A stretch of 64,000 nt of DNA. It comes from Torymus aiolomorphi. Taxonomy: Eukaryota; Arthropoda; Insecta; Hymenoptera; Torymidae. Positions 1 to 12,431 of this stretch are shown in pieces. The stretch's first letter is position 1, and every line of letters begins with the position of its first letter. The notes under the pieces are model-generated. The model saw nothing but the letters and a program-made list of their open reading frames with translations, did not search any database and had not been told where the DNA came from. The position numbers were made by a program, and so were the translations under genes. Location: contig CM070877.1 in assembly GCA_036365515.1 (NCBI GenBank), forward strand, positions 118,233,321 through 118,297,320. Direction: 5' to 3'.

Positions 1-144
1 AATGATTACCCCGAATTCAGAATTGGTAGATCGAAGTTTTATAGTTCGCGACCAAAATATGTCTTACTTAGCCCCATCAAAGAAGTTTATCTGTATCTAT
101 TAAGCAAATTATGATTTATTTCTTACGAGCTTAATTCATTTCAG

Positions 145-1034
145 AGGGAGTAACGTTACAGAGTTGGATGAAATTCGGTCAGAAATAATAAACGCAACAA
201 TGTGTTCTGAGCCACCTGATTTATGTTATTTACAAGAATGTAAAATTTGTCCAGGCAGTAACGGAATTACGTTTCATGTTCTAAAACTGCAAGATATAAA
301 AGGCACAGAAGAAATTACATGTACTTTGTGGGATAATAGTAACTTGATTAAAAAAACAGTGTCAATTTCTGCTTTTAAAGATGAAGTTTCGGTTTGGATC
401 ATGAAGGTTAGTACTCACATGTATGTAAAAAATATACAACGCAAAGCTATAAAAGCAGAAAGAGAAAATGCTAAAAAAGACCCATATCATTTAGTTCTTC
501 AAATAGACTTCGCTGAAAACTGGGCTGTGATTCATAATAAAGCTGTTCAAGGAAATCATTGGGTTAATGATCAAAATTCTATTTTCACAGCAGTATCTTA
601 TCAAGGGGATTCGATACAAAGTTTCGCAGTCATAAGTGATCACCGAAAACATGATTCAGCATATGCTTTGCTAGCAGTAGAAAAAATTATAATCTACTTG
701 AAAGACGATTGTTGTGATTCAATAAAAAAAATTATCAGACGGCGCCGCTAGCCACTTTAAAAATCGCTTTCAATTATATGAATTAAAACGAGCACCATTT
801 GATATAAAGTGGCTGTTCTCTGCTACTGGGCACGGCAAAGGAGCTGTAGATGGTGTGGGTGGACTTATAAAGCATTATGCTACTTCGCATAATCTTCAAG
901 AGCCCCATGAAAAATCCATTCAAAATGCTAATGATTTTGTAGAGCACGTTCAAAAATATACAGATGCAATTAAAATAATACATTTACAAGACGTTGACGT
1001 AGAAGAGTTTAGAAAAGTAAAAAATGTTGATTGA
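145..1034 (+). pseudogene. RNase H-fold transposase-like protein, C-terminal exon, frameshifted
   Basis: The exon follows a good 3' splice site (TTTCAG ending at 144) and is open from there. The first frame runs to the stop at 749-751 and carries a DFAENW motif, a likely first catalytic Asp, followed by HW and VISDH blocks. At about 723-734, in an eight-A run, the homology moves to the next frame, which reads SDG, SHFKNRF and HGKGAVDGVGG and stops at 1032-1034. DFAEN, SDG and HGKG-DGVGG occur in that order in a transposon protein family I remember from invertebrate genomes, but I cannot name its superfamily. Similar residues (PTPKYPG) continue past the stop, so the copy is degraded. The N-terminal part lies upstream of the window or is lost. 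No terminal repeats were identified. Confidence 0.6.
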
Positions 1035-1219
1035 CTTCCTACTCCTAAGTATCCTGGAATTCAAAAAACTCATTTATGGATTTAAGAAACGTGTAATGAT
1101 AAAGTACATTGTTTGACAGGAAAGACCGCTGATCAGCCCCTTACCGAAAAGTAAGAATATTGAAGCAGAAAAACAAAGGTAGTTATAAAAATAAAAAATC
1201 TAAAAGAAAAATATAAAAA

Positions 1220-1258
1220 ACCGCTGCCAATTCATTGGCACGTAGCTTCCTCAAACTT
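1220..1258 (+). repeat. Dispersed repeat end shared with 41,201-41,237
   Basis: About 38 bp (ACCGCTGCCAATTCATTGGC and onward) recurs as its reverse complement at 41,201-41,237. Both copies border similar AT-rich repeat DNA, so this is probably the edge of a dispersed element. No coding content is seen. Confidence 0.6.
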
Positions 1259-1329
1259 GATTTACTGATTCCTTTAATTAATTTTTACTTCCAATATTTA
1301 AAATTTCATACTTTATTTTGTACGATGTA

Positions 1330-1890
1330 AACGGCTTTTCTCTTTCAAATGCTACCCATCACATTCAGATACATAGAGCCATCCTCAATACATTTAAAAA
1401 AAATTGGGAAAATTTTATGGAAAATATTAACTTGAAATTTTTTTAAATATCTTTGAAATTTAAGGACCAATCATTTTGCCCGAATAACTCGACCGAAAAC
1501 TATCCAAAATCCACCTCTACGAGGAATTTTGAAGCGCTTAAGTCAATTTTTACTCCCGCAATAGTTGGACATACCAAACTCATTTTTTTCATTTTTCAAT
1601 GTTTACGTTTTTATTAATAACAAAAGAACCGTAATAGCTAGACAAATAATTTTTTTAGAAAATATAGGTCTTGAAATTCTCTTTCGAATGCCGCCCACCC
1701 GATTCAAATACATAAAGCCGTTCTCGAGAAATTACGATTTAAAAAAAAAGTGAAAAAAATTTTAACCTCAAATATCTCCGAAATTTATGGATCAATCCTT
1801 TTGCCCAAAGAACTCAATCGATTTTGATACAAAATGTACCACTAAAAAAAATTTCAAACTGATTAAGCTAATTTTACTCTAGTTATTGAA
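1330..1890. repeat. Diverged tandem pair of AT-rich repeat units
   Basis: Two units of roughly 300 bp share phrases such as ATATCTTTGAAATTTAAGGA / ATATCTCCGAAATTTATGGA and TTTTGCCCGAATAACTCGA / TTTTGCCCAAAGAACTCAA. Related phrases recur near 40,120 and 40,430, which links this block to the 39.7-41.5 kb repeats. The short ORF at 1,565-1,753 shows no protein-like composition. Confidence 0.5.
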
Positions 1891-2356
1891 CGACAAAAAA
1901 AAAACACTTCTTTTTATAAATTATTTTTTTTCTCCAAAAATAATGAATAAAAAACCTAAAAATTTAGTAAGTTATAGTACTCAGTATTCTTTATAACCAA
2001 AAAAATATTCATGTTAATATCTTTTTTTAATTTTGAAATATAACCTATTTACTAAAAATGACGTTTTCATGAATAACTTATGACGAAATATAGCTAACGG
2101 CTTTTTTTTTTTTTTTAAATTGTAGAAAATTTTATTCTGCATACAGAGAATTTATCGTATATAAATAATATTTGTTCTAAATATAAAAAAAATTGAAAAT
2201 AAAAATTTTGAAAATTTAAAAATGGCGATAAAAAACAAAAAAATCGATTTTGACAAAAATAAAATATTGACCCCAATTGTTGAAGCAAAATCTGAAAAAA
2301 TGATCACTCTCTCGTTAAAATCGGTTGAGTAGATCATGAGATATCAGAGTATACGG

Positions 2357-2396
<40 letters not shown>

Positions 2397-3247
2397 CCAT
2401 ACGGACATTTTCTAAAAATGGTGTATTTCGATTCCAAATTTTCTATACAACATTCCTAAGACATTATCTCACAAACTTTTTTTTTTACTATCACAAAGCT
2501 TCCTCTAGGAGGAAGCAAAATAAAATACATACATATGCGTATACCTGTATATTACGCACAAAGATAAACACCTTTATATTGACTGTTATATCATTGACTA
2601 TATACAAGCGTTGAGCGTGAAAAATTTGTTTGTGTTATCTCATTAGTGATCGCTATCCCAGGGCAGGGCAAATCCCCCGAATCTCACAAATACGTCTAGA
2701 TAGGTATTTACGTCCTCTATCACAATAAAAGAGAATTGAGAAAAAAAATAGGCTTTTTCGAGAAAAATGCATTTTTCTAAAAACTGCATTTTTCAGTGAA
2801 AAGTGCATAATTCGTGTATTTTTAATTTTTTTTTTTTAAATAACATAAAGAATGTGAAAGAGGTCTCAAACCTTAGTGAAATTATGTGTTACACGCTAAA
2901 ATGCTTAAAAACTGGTGAAGCAGTAGCTGTTTGAAAATTACATTTAGAAAATTTTTTTCTAAGTAAGGATTTTCTAGGAATTTTTCGGCATTGTTGAACG
3001 CATGAAATTTTGATGCAACAAAAAAATTAAAATATACGGATCAAATAATTTTTGGAGATGAACATGAATACTTTAATTCTAAAATAATCGGTGACATAGG
3101 CATACGTGGTCCACCTGATTTGAGATAGATTCAGCCTTATGATGAATGAATTCAAGCTTGGTTTTTAAAATATTAGTAAAAGCCACGCATAGATTGGTGA
3201 ACAGTAAGTTAAATTAGGTATTGCAAGAGTTTAATATACATGAACTA
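1891..3247. other. AT-rich intergenic DNA with a CA microsatellite
   Basis: No gene is supported. A (CA)n tract lies at about 2,363-2,394. A short palindrome (GCTTCCTCTAGGAGGAAGC) lies at about 2,498 and a similar diverged one near 8,512, probably termini of a small dispersed element. The rest is A/T homopolymer-rich. Confidence 0.5.
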
Positions 3248-4520
3248 TTGCAGATATATGTGCAATTCTCTGAAAATTTCTCCTAATTCGGTCATAAAAC
3301 GACGAACAAAAAAAATGAGGCACATCTCTGCAATAAGGTTTGTCTTATTCTATAGACTACACTATGCCCGAAAAAACTTTGGTACACAGGAAAACGGTCT
3401 TGTGACACAGTTTTAGCCGCACATTAATTTTTCTTATGGAAATTTAACATGGGAAAATGGACGAAAAGACTTACTGATGATTAACTGACGAAGAGACTCA
3501 CTGATGATTAACCAATAGCAAGCTCTTAAAAGTGCCAACGAATATTCCACAAAAAAAAACAATTGAAGTAGAAGAAAAGAGCTTTAATTTAAGGAGATTG
3601 GCTACCCAAATGAAAATGGTTACAGATCATCCCAAAAACTTAATATTGTTGTTCTTCGATTCATTTTCTATAAGTGTGCGAAATTTCAGATCGTTTGTCA
3701 ACTCGGTTATGGAATAATTCAACTTCGAAGTTCAACTCGTATACACGGGTTTTTATGGAAGTAAAACCATAACCTTAGTAAAAACACGAGACACTTAGGA
3801 TGCGATTCTTTAAAAAGGGTAATAACGAACCAAAAAACTATAGAAAATATACAGGAAAATGTGTTATACGAAATCTGAAAACGACGTATAACACCGATTC
3901 TGAGTACTGCGGCAAAACGTAAACAAACTATTGAGTTCGTCAACTGTGCGAGCGGAGCCATGCGCGCGGTGCAAGGGGACTCCTTCCCCCTGCCCCGCAC
4001 GAGCAGAGGGTAGCCAACCACCTTAAGCTAAAGATCGTTAAAATCGGTCGGTTCTGTGGGAAGTTACGTGCATTTAAAAAACGCAAAAAGATGATAAAAA
4101 TCTTAAGAATTACGTAAATTTGTTCAAAATCGCTTATTTTTGTCGATTTTGAAATGCACGTAACTTTGCACAGAACCGACCGATTTTGGCGATCTTTAGC
4201 TTAAATTAAAGCTTTTTTTCTTCTACTTTAATCGCTTTTTTGTGAAATATTTGTTGGCACCTTTAAGAGCTTGCCATTGGTTAATCATTACTGACTACTT
4301 TTCGTCCATTTCTCCCATGTTAAATTTCCATAAGAAAAATTGATGTACGGTTAGAACTTTGTTACAAGACCGCTTTCCTGTGTTCCAAAGGTTTTTCATG
4401 TATTGTGTTGTCTATAGAACAAGAAAAACCTTATTGCAGAGGTGTGCCACAAATTTTTTTTTTTCGTCGTTTTTATGACCGCATTAAGGGAAATTTCCAG
4501 GAGAATTGCACATATTGCGA
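3248..4520. mobile_element. Fold-back element with ~300-bp inverted arms and a second nested palindrome
   Basis: Sequence from about 3,248 to 3,552 (TGTGCAATTCT, CGGTCATAAAACGACGAA, GAAATTTAACATGGGAAAAT, AACCAATAGCAAGCTCTTAAA) returns as reverse complement at about 4,229-4,520. Inside, 4,022-4,075 pairs with 4,151-4,204 (AAATCGGTCGGTTCTGTG against CACAGAACCGACCGATTTT), a separate palindrome. A GC-rich stretch (3,950-4,020) sits between them. No transposase is present, so this is a non-autonomous fold-back or MITE-like element. Arm divergence suggests it is not young. I could not define a target duplication. Confidence 0.7.
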
Positions 4521-5481
4521 AAATATACATTGGTTATACGCTTTACTAATCCTAGGGTTTTGAGTGACTTAGAAATAATGAGATTAATATGGAGAATAAA
4601 AGATGGAAAAAAAAAATTACTCCAAGATCCTTAAGCGTATCAGCACGTTGTAGGTTCGCATCATTTATATAGTATAGTTATATAAAATGGGTGCCTTACT
4701 TTTATGGTTTTCGAAAGAATAATGAATTGTAGAAGATTCAGCTTATAAATTGAAAAAAAAGGACGGTCAGTTCATCGGTCGCGATGAAACACTCTTTTTC
4801 ATATAGTCGATAATACAATATATTGAAACTACAATCACGTACATCATCACTTTATAATTTTTTATAACTTTTTAATAAAAATTATTTATACACTGGTGGA
4901 AATCCAAAACATTTTATAACTAATAGCTGACTATTTATTTTAGAAACTTGCTAGAAAATGGGAATTTATCTTGTCCAGTTTCTAGCTCCTGGTAAAACGC
5001 TTATTCCCCTATTGTATTGCCATTTAATAGATTGATAAATAGAATGAGCTTTTCGAAGACAAGTCCAAGCTTGTTCTTGAGTATTAAAACTGATCAGTTT
5101 CTTTACTCTGGAAATAGCTAGTAGAAAGCTTGCTGTTATGACAAAGAGTGAGAGAGACAGAATCAGATGAACAAATAAAAGTTTTGCTGAATTATTCATA
5201 GAAGCAGTACAAGAAATGTTTTTTTAGTTAATATTATTTATTTATATTTTGGTAAGCCATCCAATGCATTAAAGAATATTAAAGAGTATTAAAGAATACT
5301 CTTTCATATATGATAGAATTAGTAAGAAAATCAAATACGATTATTTTGTTGTGACGTCAATCTAAGAAATAGGCAAATAATGGTCGAAAAATCGTTTCAT
5401 CATAGCTATTATTTAGCCAGTTTCACTAGCTATTTTCTAACTTCTTAGCCATTTCATATAGATGAATTTCTGCCAAGGTAG
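4521..5481. other. AT-rich intergenic DNA, no gene seen
   Basis: The 77-codon minus frame at 4,966-5,199 has no recognisable motif. A CACTGGTGGAAATCC phrase at about 4,890 resembles the ends of the CCCTGGTAGAAAT elements listed next and may mark a decayed copy. Confidence 0.4.
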
Positions 5482-6038
5482 CCCTGGTAGAAATTAGTCC
5501 ATTAAAAATGGGAAGGAAAACAGAAACTGGCCATTAGAAATGGCTAGTTATTAGACAGACATGTAACGCTTTTTTTCATCAACTTATCCCATTTTATGGA
5601 ATGGCCCTAACCTGAAAATCTTTACATTAAAATTTCATAACAATTCAATCATATATTTTAAAACTTATACCCTTAAGAGATAGTTTACCGGGATATAAAC
5701 AAAATTTAGTAGTCTTTCTACTATTTACAGCTTTATTCTATAAGATATAAACCAAAATCGTTATTTTGACACGTGACTCTATCTCTCTTGCTCATCGCCA
5801 TAACAAATCGCTTGTTACTAGATTTATAATGGCTTCATCGACTACCTATTTTAACTAGCATTAAAATGCCAAATTAATAGATAGTACAAAATTGTGACCA
5901 TCTTTGCGGCCAATAAATGTGAAAAATAGGTTAAAAAAATCGTTACACTTATGGAAGAAAACTGGAGTCCATTTTTTTGCCATTTTGGATCAAACTAGCC
6001 ATTTACTGCTCAAAAAATGATTTCAATTTCCACCAGGG
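5482..6038. mobile_element. MITE, CCCTGGTAGAAAT terminal repeats
   Basis: The left end CCCTGGTAGAAATT and the right end AATTTCCACCAGGG are inverted copies with one mismatch and enclose 557 bp without coding potential. A sister element with the same termini lies at 12,120-12,373, and a lone left end lies at about 11,038. The target duplication is unclear. Confidence 0.65.
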
Positions 6039-8789
6039 AGTATGTCTGTACATTTATTATACCAACGTGTGCAAACAAATCAATTTATAACGATGATTAT
6101 TGACTATCATTATAATTAATAAAAAACATGATTGATTTCAATATTTTTTGTCTCTTTCTGCAGAAAAAAATAATTGATAATATGTTATATACAATTTAAA
6201 AGGTATTTGTGTCGTCTACGAATTGCTAACCTTTTACGAATTAAATCTCCAGAAAAAAAAATAATAAAAAAAAACGTTTTTCGTTCTGCCAAGATAATTG
6301 GAGTAAAGTGTACTTGATCTAGATTTGAAATTTCATGTAAAGTATGCATATCTATTGAATGAGTTAATTAAAATTCGACAATTGGTTCTTAAGTGATTTG
6401 AAGTAAAAGGTCTTTGCCAAATAATTGACACATGACGAGGGGATCACAGGATCTATTAGACCTATTTTGACCAAATTAGGTTAATTATTTTTGTTTTTGA
6501 TTACATAGTTGGCTCAAATTTTGCTCTAATGTCAAATTTGTTTTCAATTACTTTATAACGATTTTTAGCGATTTTAGACATTTTATTTTTTTATTTTTTT
6601 AATACTTTGAAGTCAATATTGCTTATGTATTGCACAGACGTTCGTGCACTAGAAATAGGATAACATTTTATACACTGTACAAAAAATAGTGTATATAACT
6701 ATAGGCAATCTTCAGTTATTCTTGAAAACGTTATATTTCGATTGACCTGCTTCTAAAATCAGTCTAGGTATATCTGTGGAGTTTTGAAGTTTCCAGTAAC
6801 ATTCTTCCTGACGAAATATACAAAAATTAAAAATTACTCAAAGTATGCCTGTGATGAAAAACCGTTGCGTTCATCTGTATACAATACAATTGCTTATGAT
6901 TATGGAGTAATATACATATCCTTTCTCAGCCCACAAATGTATCTGATACATAGGAGTTCTGCAATCTCCTCGGCAATCTCTATAGCTTCGTTTTTTGGTT
7001 GTTCATGGCGTCCAGTAAAATAGTAGAACAGTAATCTAACTTAAAAAAGACCAGTACTACGACGAGGGGCTGTCGGAGTATTTTAATAGTGCACGGCCGT
7101 ATGATGTGCAAGCACACGCTCTGGATCAGACTACGAAGATACCTCTAATAATATTGAAAGAAAAAAAAGATAAGAATACCGGTTAGGGCAAAGTTACATT
7201 AATCATATACATTATCCAGTACATTGAACCGGAGATTACGATAGCCACTACCGGACTACTCCGGTCTGTCTATATACGTACACATAACCTCGTAAAATAT
7301 TAATAATGTGGAATTTTTTCAAAATTTTTTTGAGGTGAATTTTTTTTACCGTGTTACCTGTAAAACTAAAAACGATAAAAATTAATAAAAAAATCAGTTT
7401 ACTGCAATATAAAATTTCCTCAAAAATTTCACATTATTCTATAGTAAACCACAAATATTTTTCCTTATTGGAGTCTTTTTCGATCTTTTTAAATTTACAA
7501 TTAAATCGCAACTGTAAACAACGCAATTTTTTTCATAAAAAACAGCATAACTTTCTTAATTTTTCATCTAGAATATAATTAAAAAAAGAATGAAAAGCTC
7601 GTAATCAGATCATTAAAATACTTTTGATAAAATTATCGTACGATAATTTTTTATTGAACTGTATGCGTTTAAAGTTAGACAGAAAATTTACAATTTTTTT
7701 ATATTTTCAAATTGCCGATTTAAGCGTAGAAGCAAATGCATTAAAATAAAATTTTAAATCATCTGTCTACGATTTTCACTTTTGTGAGATATAAAGTCGG
7801 AAAATTTTATTTTAATATTTCTCGACGAAGAAAAATCACATTCATATAATTATGAATTCTGTAAGGCATGGCTAGTACTATACAACACCACTGGTCAAAT
7901 AATTAAAAAAAATTTGTTGACCTTGCTATGAATACATCTCAACATTTTTTAATTTAGAGATCTTTAAAAATCCTTGTCTGATAAAACGAAATTGAAGTCA
8001 TATCTGGGTTTACTAGCTCAGAATATATAACAATACTAAGGTCTGACCCGCTGGACCTGCCTCTTTTCTTTTGTTATGTCCGTGTGTTATTGGATCAATA
8101 CGCCATATACACCATCGAAAAGACAGAGAAAAACTTTTGAAATATACGCTGGATGGGTTTTTAAGGCTGATTTTATATTTGTATAAAACTTTTCGTTTTA
8201 CTTGATTTTAATATTAGGGTGGCAAAAGTTATTGAGCGGCAGTATTATATGTTCGATGAAAAAAGGACTTTTCGAGAAAACAATGTAGAAACATGTTTTT
8301 TTGAGTTAAAATACATTATTTAAAAATGTCATGTATATATAATTAAAACTTACTAACAATATTATTATTATGCATTGCAAAATAATAACTATAGCTATAG
8401 ATAGCATTATCTAAATTCATTCTAAATTTTCTTTCTTCGATAAACTACAACCGTGCGTGAATCACCCGTTTCACGAATTCGTATCAAAATCTACTATTGT
8501 TATTATCACAAATCTTCCTCTTGGAAGAAGCGATAATTTGTATAACTATACTTATATTAAATTTAAGTGATCATTTCTTGATTATTGTCGAAATTATGAA
8601 ACAGGAAATAATTCTCCCACGTATGCATCATAATGCTAATGCCGACCATAGATAAAATTTGGAGGAAGGCTAGAATAATAAATTTTTGTATGCTTTTGTG
8701 TCAGAGCCACGTTTCTCTCTCACCCACTTCCCACCACGACGAGAAAATGTCCTTTGTGCACACTTTATTGCTACTGTCGTAATTCACTG
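6039..8789. other. AT-rich intergenic DNA, no gene seen
   Basis: Nothing coding is supported. Short frames at 6,784-7,023 and 7,351-7,578 have low-complexity, Lys/Asn/Ser-rich translations. Reaching 8.7 kb the base composition begins to shift toward the CpG-rich block. Confidence 0.4.
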
Positions 8790-9760
8790 TTAAACTTTTT
8801 TAATTCCATACTCTAATATGCGCAAAAAAAGGCGAAAAAGGATACGCATGCACGCGAGGGAGAGTACACAGTTGAGAGCGAGTGCGAGCGCGAGACATAG
8901 AGAGAGAGAGGGGGATGGGGGGTGGGGGGAGAGAACACAGAGTGGCAACGCGGGAAAAGGGTTGAACCGGCGAATCCGGTCAAACGGTTGCACGCGAGGC
9001 TCGAAAAAAACGGGACAATGGGCAGGGGTTAAAGTTGTTACAATTGCGAAACGGCACGCATACGCGCGGGTCTGCTTCCATGGCCCAGCTACAACGAGCG
9101 CGTACATGCCTGATTTATATTTGCAGTCACCCCGCGGGGCGCGTCATTGTCTTCGGGCCTTTTAACGAGGAGCGCGCGAGCGCGCAAGCCAGCGAAGACC
9201 CTCGGCGCGAATCACTCGCGGACCACCTCGTTGGCGCGAAAATTTCATTGAGAAAAAGTTCACGCGAGTGCCACTCCCTTGACTTCGTGCAAAAAAAAAC
9301 TCTCGGGCGCTGGGCGACCGGCGCGCAAAAAAACGCGCAAAAAAGCCATTGGGCGCGCAATGCATGGCGCAATTCGCATGCGACTCTCAACGGTGCCTAT
9401 TAACAATTAGATTTTTTTATCCTTTGGAAAGGTATGCGCGCGCACAAGGAGAAGTTAGTGCCGCCGCCGCCGTGGTGGGCCCGCTTTAATTAAGGGAGGG
9501 ACATTTGGCTATATTGGAAGTGCCATCGCACGGAAACTGCCCCTCGGTGACACATAGAAGCGACAGCTTCTGTGCCTGCGTACCTACGTATAATGCACCC
9601 GAGGGAGGCATACATCACACCGTGAAATTTGATGGCAGCGGCGAACGAGAGGCTACACGTCGCACTAAATAGCGCTGGCTTCCCTCCGCTTCTTACATCA
9701 ATAATTGCAATAGAAGCGTCATTATAGGAGAGAACTTTTATTATTCTGAGTATTTACCAT
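8790..9760. other. CpG-rich block, possible host promoter or first-exon region
   Basis: Composition changes abruptly to GC- and CpG-rich DNA (many GCGCG runs, a short GA tract at 8,896-8,936 and a CCGCCGCCGCCG run near 9,462). Overlapping frames on both strands arise simply because stop codons are rare here; none has a domain. Such islands mark gene 5' ends in many insects, so a promoter is possible, but no exon can be defined. Confidence 0.35.
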
Positions 9761-9901
9761 CTCTGATCAGAAAGATCTATTAGAATGGCATTTTCAATGG
9801 CATTTTTTAATTATAAGCGCATTGTCTTCTCTCTAAAGTTGAATTAGTGAAAAAACCACTAATTATTAGTTAAAATAACTCCACCGTAGAATTAATGAAT
9901 A

Positions 9902-10904
9902 CACTGAGAGAAATGTTGTAGTAAAATTTATTATAAACATAAGAAAAATTACTATATTTTGTAGGAACGGAGGGACAAATCGAAATTATAACAATTTTTG
10001 CTATGCAACATAGTCATTTTTATGAATGACCTTAAATTTCAAAAAATTAAATTTTTTCTCGTTCTTCCTGTTTTCAGAACTATTTTCAGACTCTAATCAT
10101 ACAATATTTAATGTGAAAATAAATTAAAATGAGAAATAAAAATATTTTTTTTACGAGCGTTGGGATCGAACCTGCAACCTTCACCGCGGCAATCGGACGC
10201 GCTAACCACTTACCCAAATAGGATTCTTGAGTGTAAAATTTTGGAACTTGTACATGTCAAACCATCGATTTCAAGAAAATTTCAGATAATATTAAATAAT
10301 GACAACAAATAACTTTGATAACACAAAGAAACTTATCATTAATGTGCATAATATAAAAATAAAATAATTGAAGTAAGGTTTTGAATGTTTTGTAAACTTA
10401 AAAGCAAGGCAAAGTGAAATTCCCGTAGAAACATAACCTCAATCAGACACGTGGGCGCCTTGATCTGCGCAGAAAGTACTAATGTTGTAGCAATTTTTAC
10501 TATGTTGGATAGCAAACTTTCTTATGGCCTGTAGCAATTTTTGAATGTGGCACTTTTTACTATGTTTATAGTAATTTTTAATACGCTACAGAATAAAATT
10601 TATACGCTACAAAATAAAATTTAAACACTACAAAATAAAATTTATATTCTATTCTAATAAAAATTAAAAGCATATATTTTAAATTTTATTATATCACAGT
10701 TTTTGCTATGTGTATAGCAATTTTTCTTTTATTTCATAATACTTTCTAATCAACAACTGTCATAAAAATTACAAGAAATTTTGTAATTATTCATACAATT
10801 ATAATAAAAATGCAGCATAAAGTGTATTTGTCTCACCCTTCCTATACTTTATAGTAATTTTTATTACAGTTATAATAAAATTTACTACAACATTTTTCTC
10901 AGTG
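9902..10904. mobile_element. TA-flanked MITE of 1.0 kb
   Basis: Termini CACTGAGAGAAATGTTGTAG and the inverted CTACAACATTTTTCTCAGTG are flanked by TA on both sides (9,900-9,901 and 10,905-10,906), the target duplication of Tc1/mariner-type elements. The interior repeats the theme GTAGCAATTTTTACTATG and its inverse several times and carries a tRNA-like segment. No transposase is encoded. Confidence 0.75.
10153..10224 (-). repeat. tRNA-like segment inside a MITE
   Basis: Read on the minus strand it has a box A-like GTAAGTGGTTAGCGCG and a box B GGTTCGATCCC at tRNA-like spacing. The acceptor and anticodon stems do not pair convincingly, so this is a tRNA-derived fragment, not a functional tRNA gene. 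Confidence 0.55.
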
Positions 10905-10968
10905 TATTTACTAATTTTACGGTGGTGCAATTTAACTAAAAATTAGTGGTTTTTTCACTAATTCAACT

Positions 10969-12119
10969 TCGGCAAGCATTTATTAATTATTTGTTAATGA
11001 CTACGACATAATAAGATACACATATAATTTAGAATAGCCTTGGTAGAAATGTTAACCAATCGTTGGCGAACTGTTTGTCAATTTTTAAATTAAAAACGTC
11101 ACACCATGATTACATGTTGCTATTGCCGACGAAGAATAACTATTTATAAATGTGAAAATATTATATTATAGATGCTTTAAAATATAATCAAAGTTTTAAT
11201 CAAACTTTGATATTAATCTTATATAAAGTTCCTTATGTAAAGTTCTTATGTAAAGTTCCACTTTAAATAAGTATATGTCGTAGTTATTATAATTATAATG
11301 ATTTTTGCATGTGTCTTATGGCACAAACCCCTTTTACAATATAATACTTTAATTAGACTGAATGCAAACATCCAAAGTTCAATACACATGAGACTTGTTA
11401 AAGTACTCTTAAACATGTACAATACATTGGAGTCAACCATCTCAATTTAAATAAGTGAAATTTTTACTTATCTTACAAGTGCACACTGCTTTGGATTTCA
11501 AATAAGTTAAATTGTCAACATAAGTATTTCTCTTGTTAGCAAAAGTGCGACAGTAAATCAGAAATAATGCTATCAGTTCTTATAAATAGTACTGCAATAA
11601 TTGCAGCAGTGTTAAGTTATAAGTTGCAAAATTATGGAAATATTACTATAAACATGTATGTGTAAACAGCCCTGTTGCGAGTCAGCTATTGCAACTTTTA
11701 ATGGTAAAAAGTGCCGGAGTCGGGTTTGAATCAGGGCCGCAGACTCGCGAGTCACACTACCACCTAGTCACAGTCGCCACCGCTTGGCTTTTCTACTTAT
11801 CGTCGTTATATTGTAATTGTAAGTACTCCTTGCCTTTTCTTATTCTGCATATTCATACGGATATCCATCCGTAACACCTAAATCATATTAAATTCTGAAA
11901 TTAGAAAAAAAAGGTAAAACTCAAAATTTGTTTCTTCACTTTGTTTTTTTCGCACTTTATGAAATTCTCATACAAATATACTTATACTACGTTACCCAGA
12001 AAAAATAATATATTACTTTTGTATATACATCGTCGAACAATTTCTCCTACATGAATAAATGCATCAATGAAAATTTAATTTATATTTTTACTTGTTCTGA
12101 TATAAATCACTTAGATTTT
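10969..12119. other. Intergenic DNA with one MITE end and a tRNA-like fragment
   Basis: TTGGTAGAAATGTTAACCA at about 11,040 matches the end of the 12,120 MITE without a visible partner. No gene is supported; frames at 11,246-11,440 and 11,689-11,874 look random. Confidence 0.4.
11711..11775 (-). repeat. tRNA-like fragment
   Basis: On the minus strand GGTGGTAGTGTGACTCGCGAG resembles a D-arm/box A region and GATTCAAACCC a degenerate box B, followed by a short GC-rich stem. Acceptor pairing is not evident, so it is most likely a tRNA-derived repeat or tRNA pseudogene. Confidence 0.4.
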
Positions 12120-12373
12120 CCCTGGCAGAAATGTTAACCAGAAACTAACTATTTTTCAGTTAACTTTATGGCTAAAAACGAACATTACTTGTATTTCATA
12201 ATAACGTACCAATCCGAAATAAATTATGGCATTTACACTTCATAAAATATGTATTTTAAGTAATAGTAGAACTTTTAGATGAATTATATTATTTTTGCAT
12301 TATGATTTTTTCTAAAAATGCTTCCATTTAATTAACACGTTACCTATAAAATATGGTTAATTTTCTACCAGGG
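12120..12373. mobile_element. MITE, CCCTGG terminal repeats
   Basis: The left end CCCTGGCAGAAATGTTAACC and the inverted right end GGTTAATTTTCTACCAGGG bound 254 bp. It is the same family as the 5,482-6,038 element, and both are non-coding. Confidence 0.7.
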
Positions 12374-12398
12374 TTATATTATATTTTACTATATACTA

Positions 12399-12400
12399 TT

Positions 12401-12431
<31 letters not shown>

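Larger units (their letters stand above)
9837..10968. mobile_element. Outer MITE interrupted by a second MITE
   Basis: AGTTGAATTAGTGAAAAAAC at 9,837 and its reverse complement ending at 10,968 form long terminal inverted repeats that also share CTCCACCGTA-type subterminal sequence. Without the insert the element would be about 125 bp. The inner element sits near its centre, so the outer one is older. Confidence 0.75.

Noticed and set aside
8790..9403. Frames of 87-122 codons in the CpG block
   Set aside because: Mutually overlapping on both strands, Arg/Ala-rich, without motifs.
10153..10224. Functional tRNA gene
   Set aside because: Boxes A and B are present but acceptor and anticodon stems do not pair.
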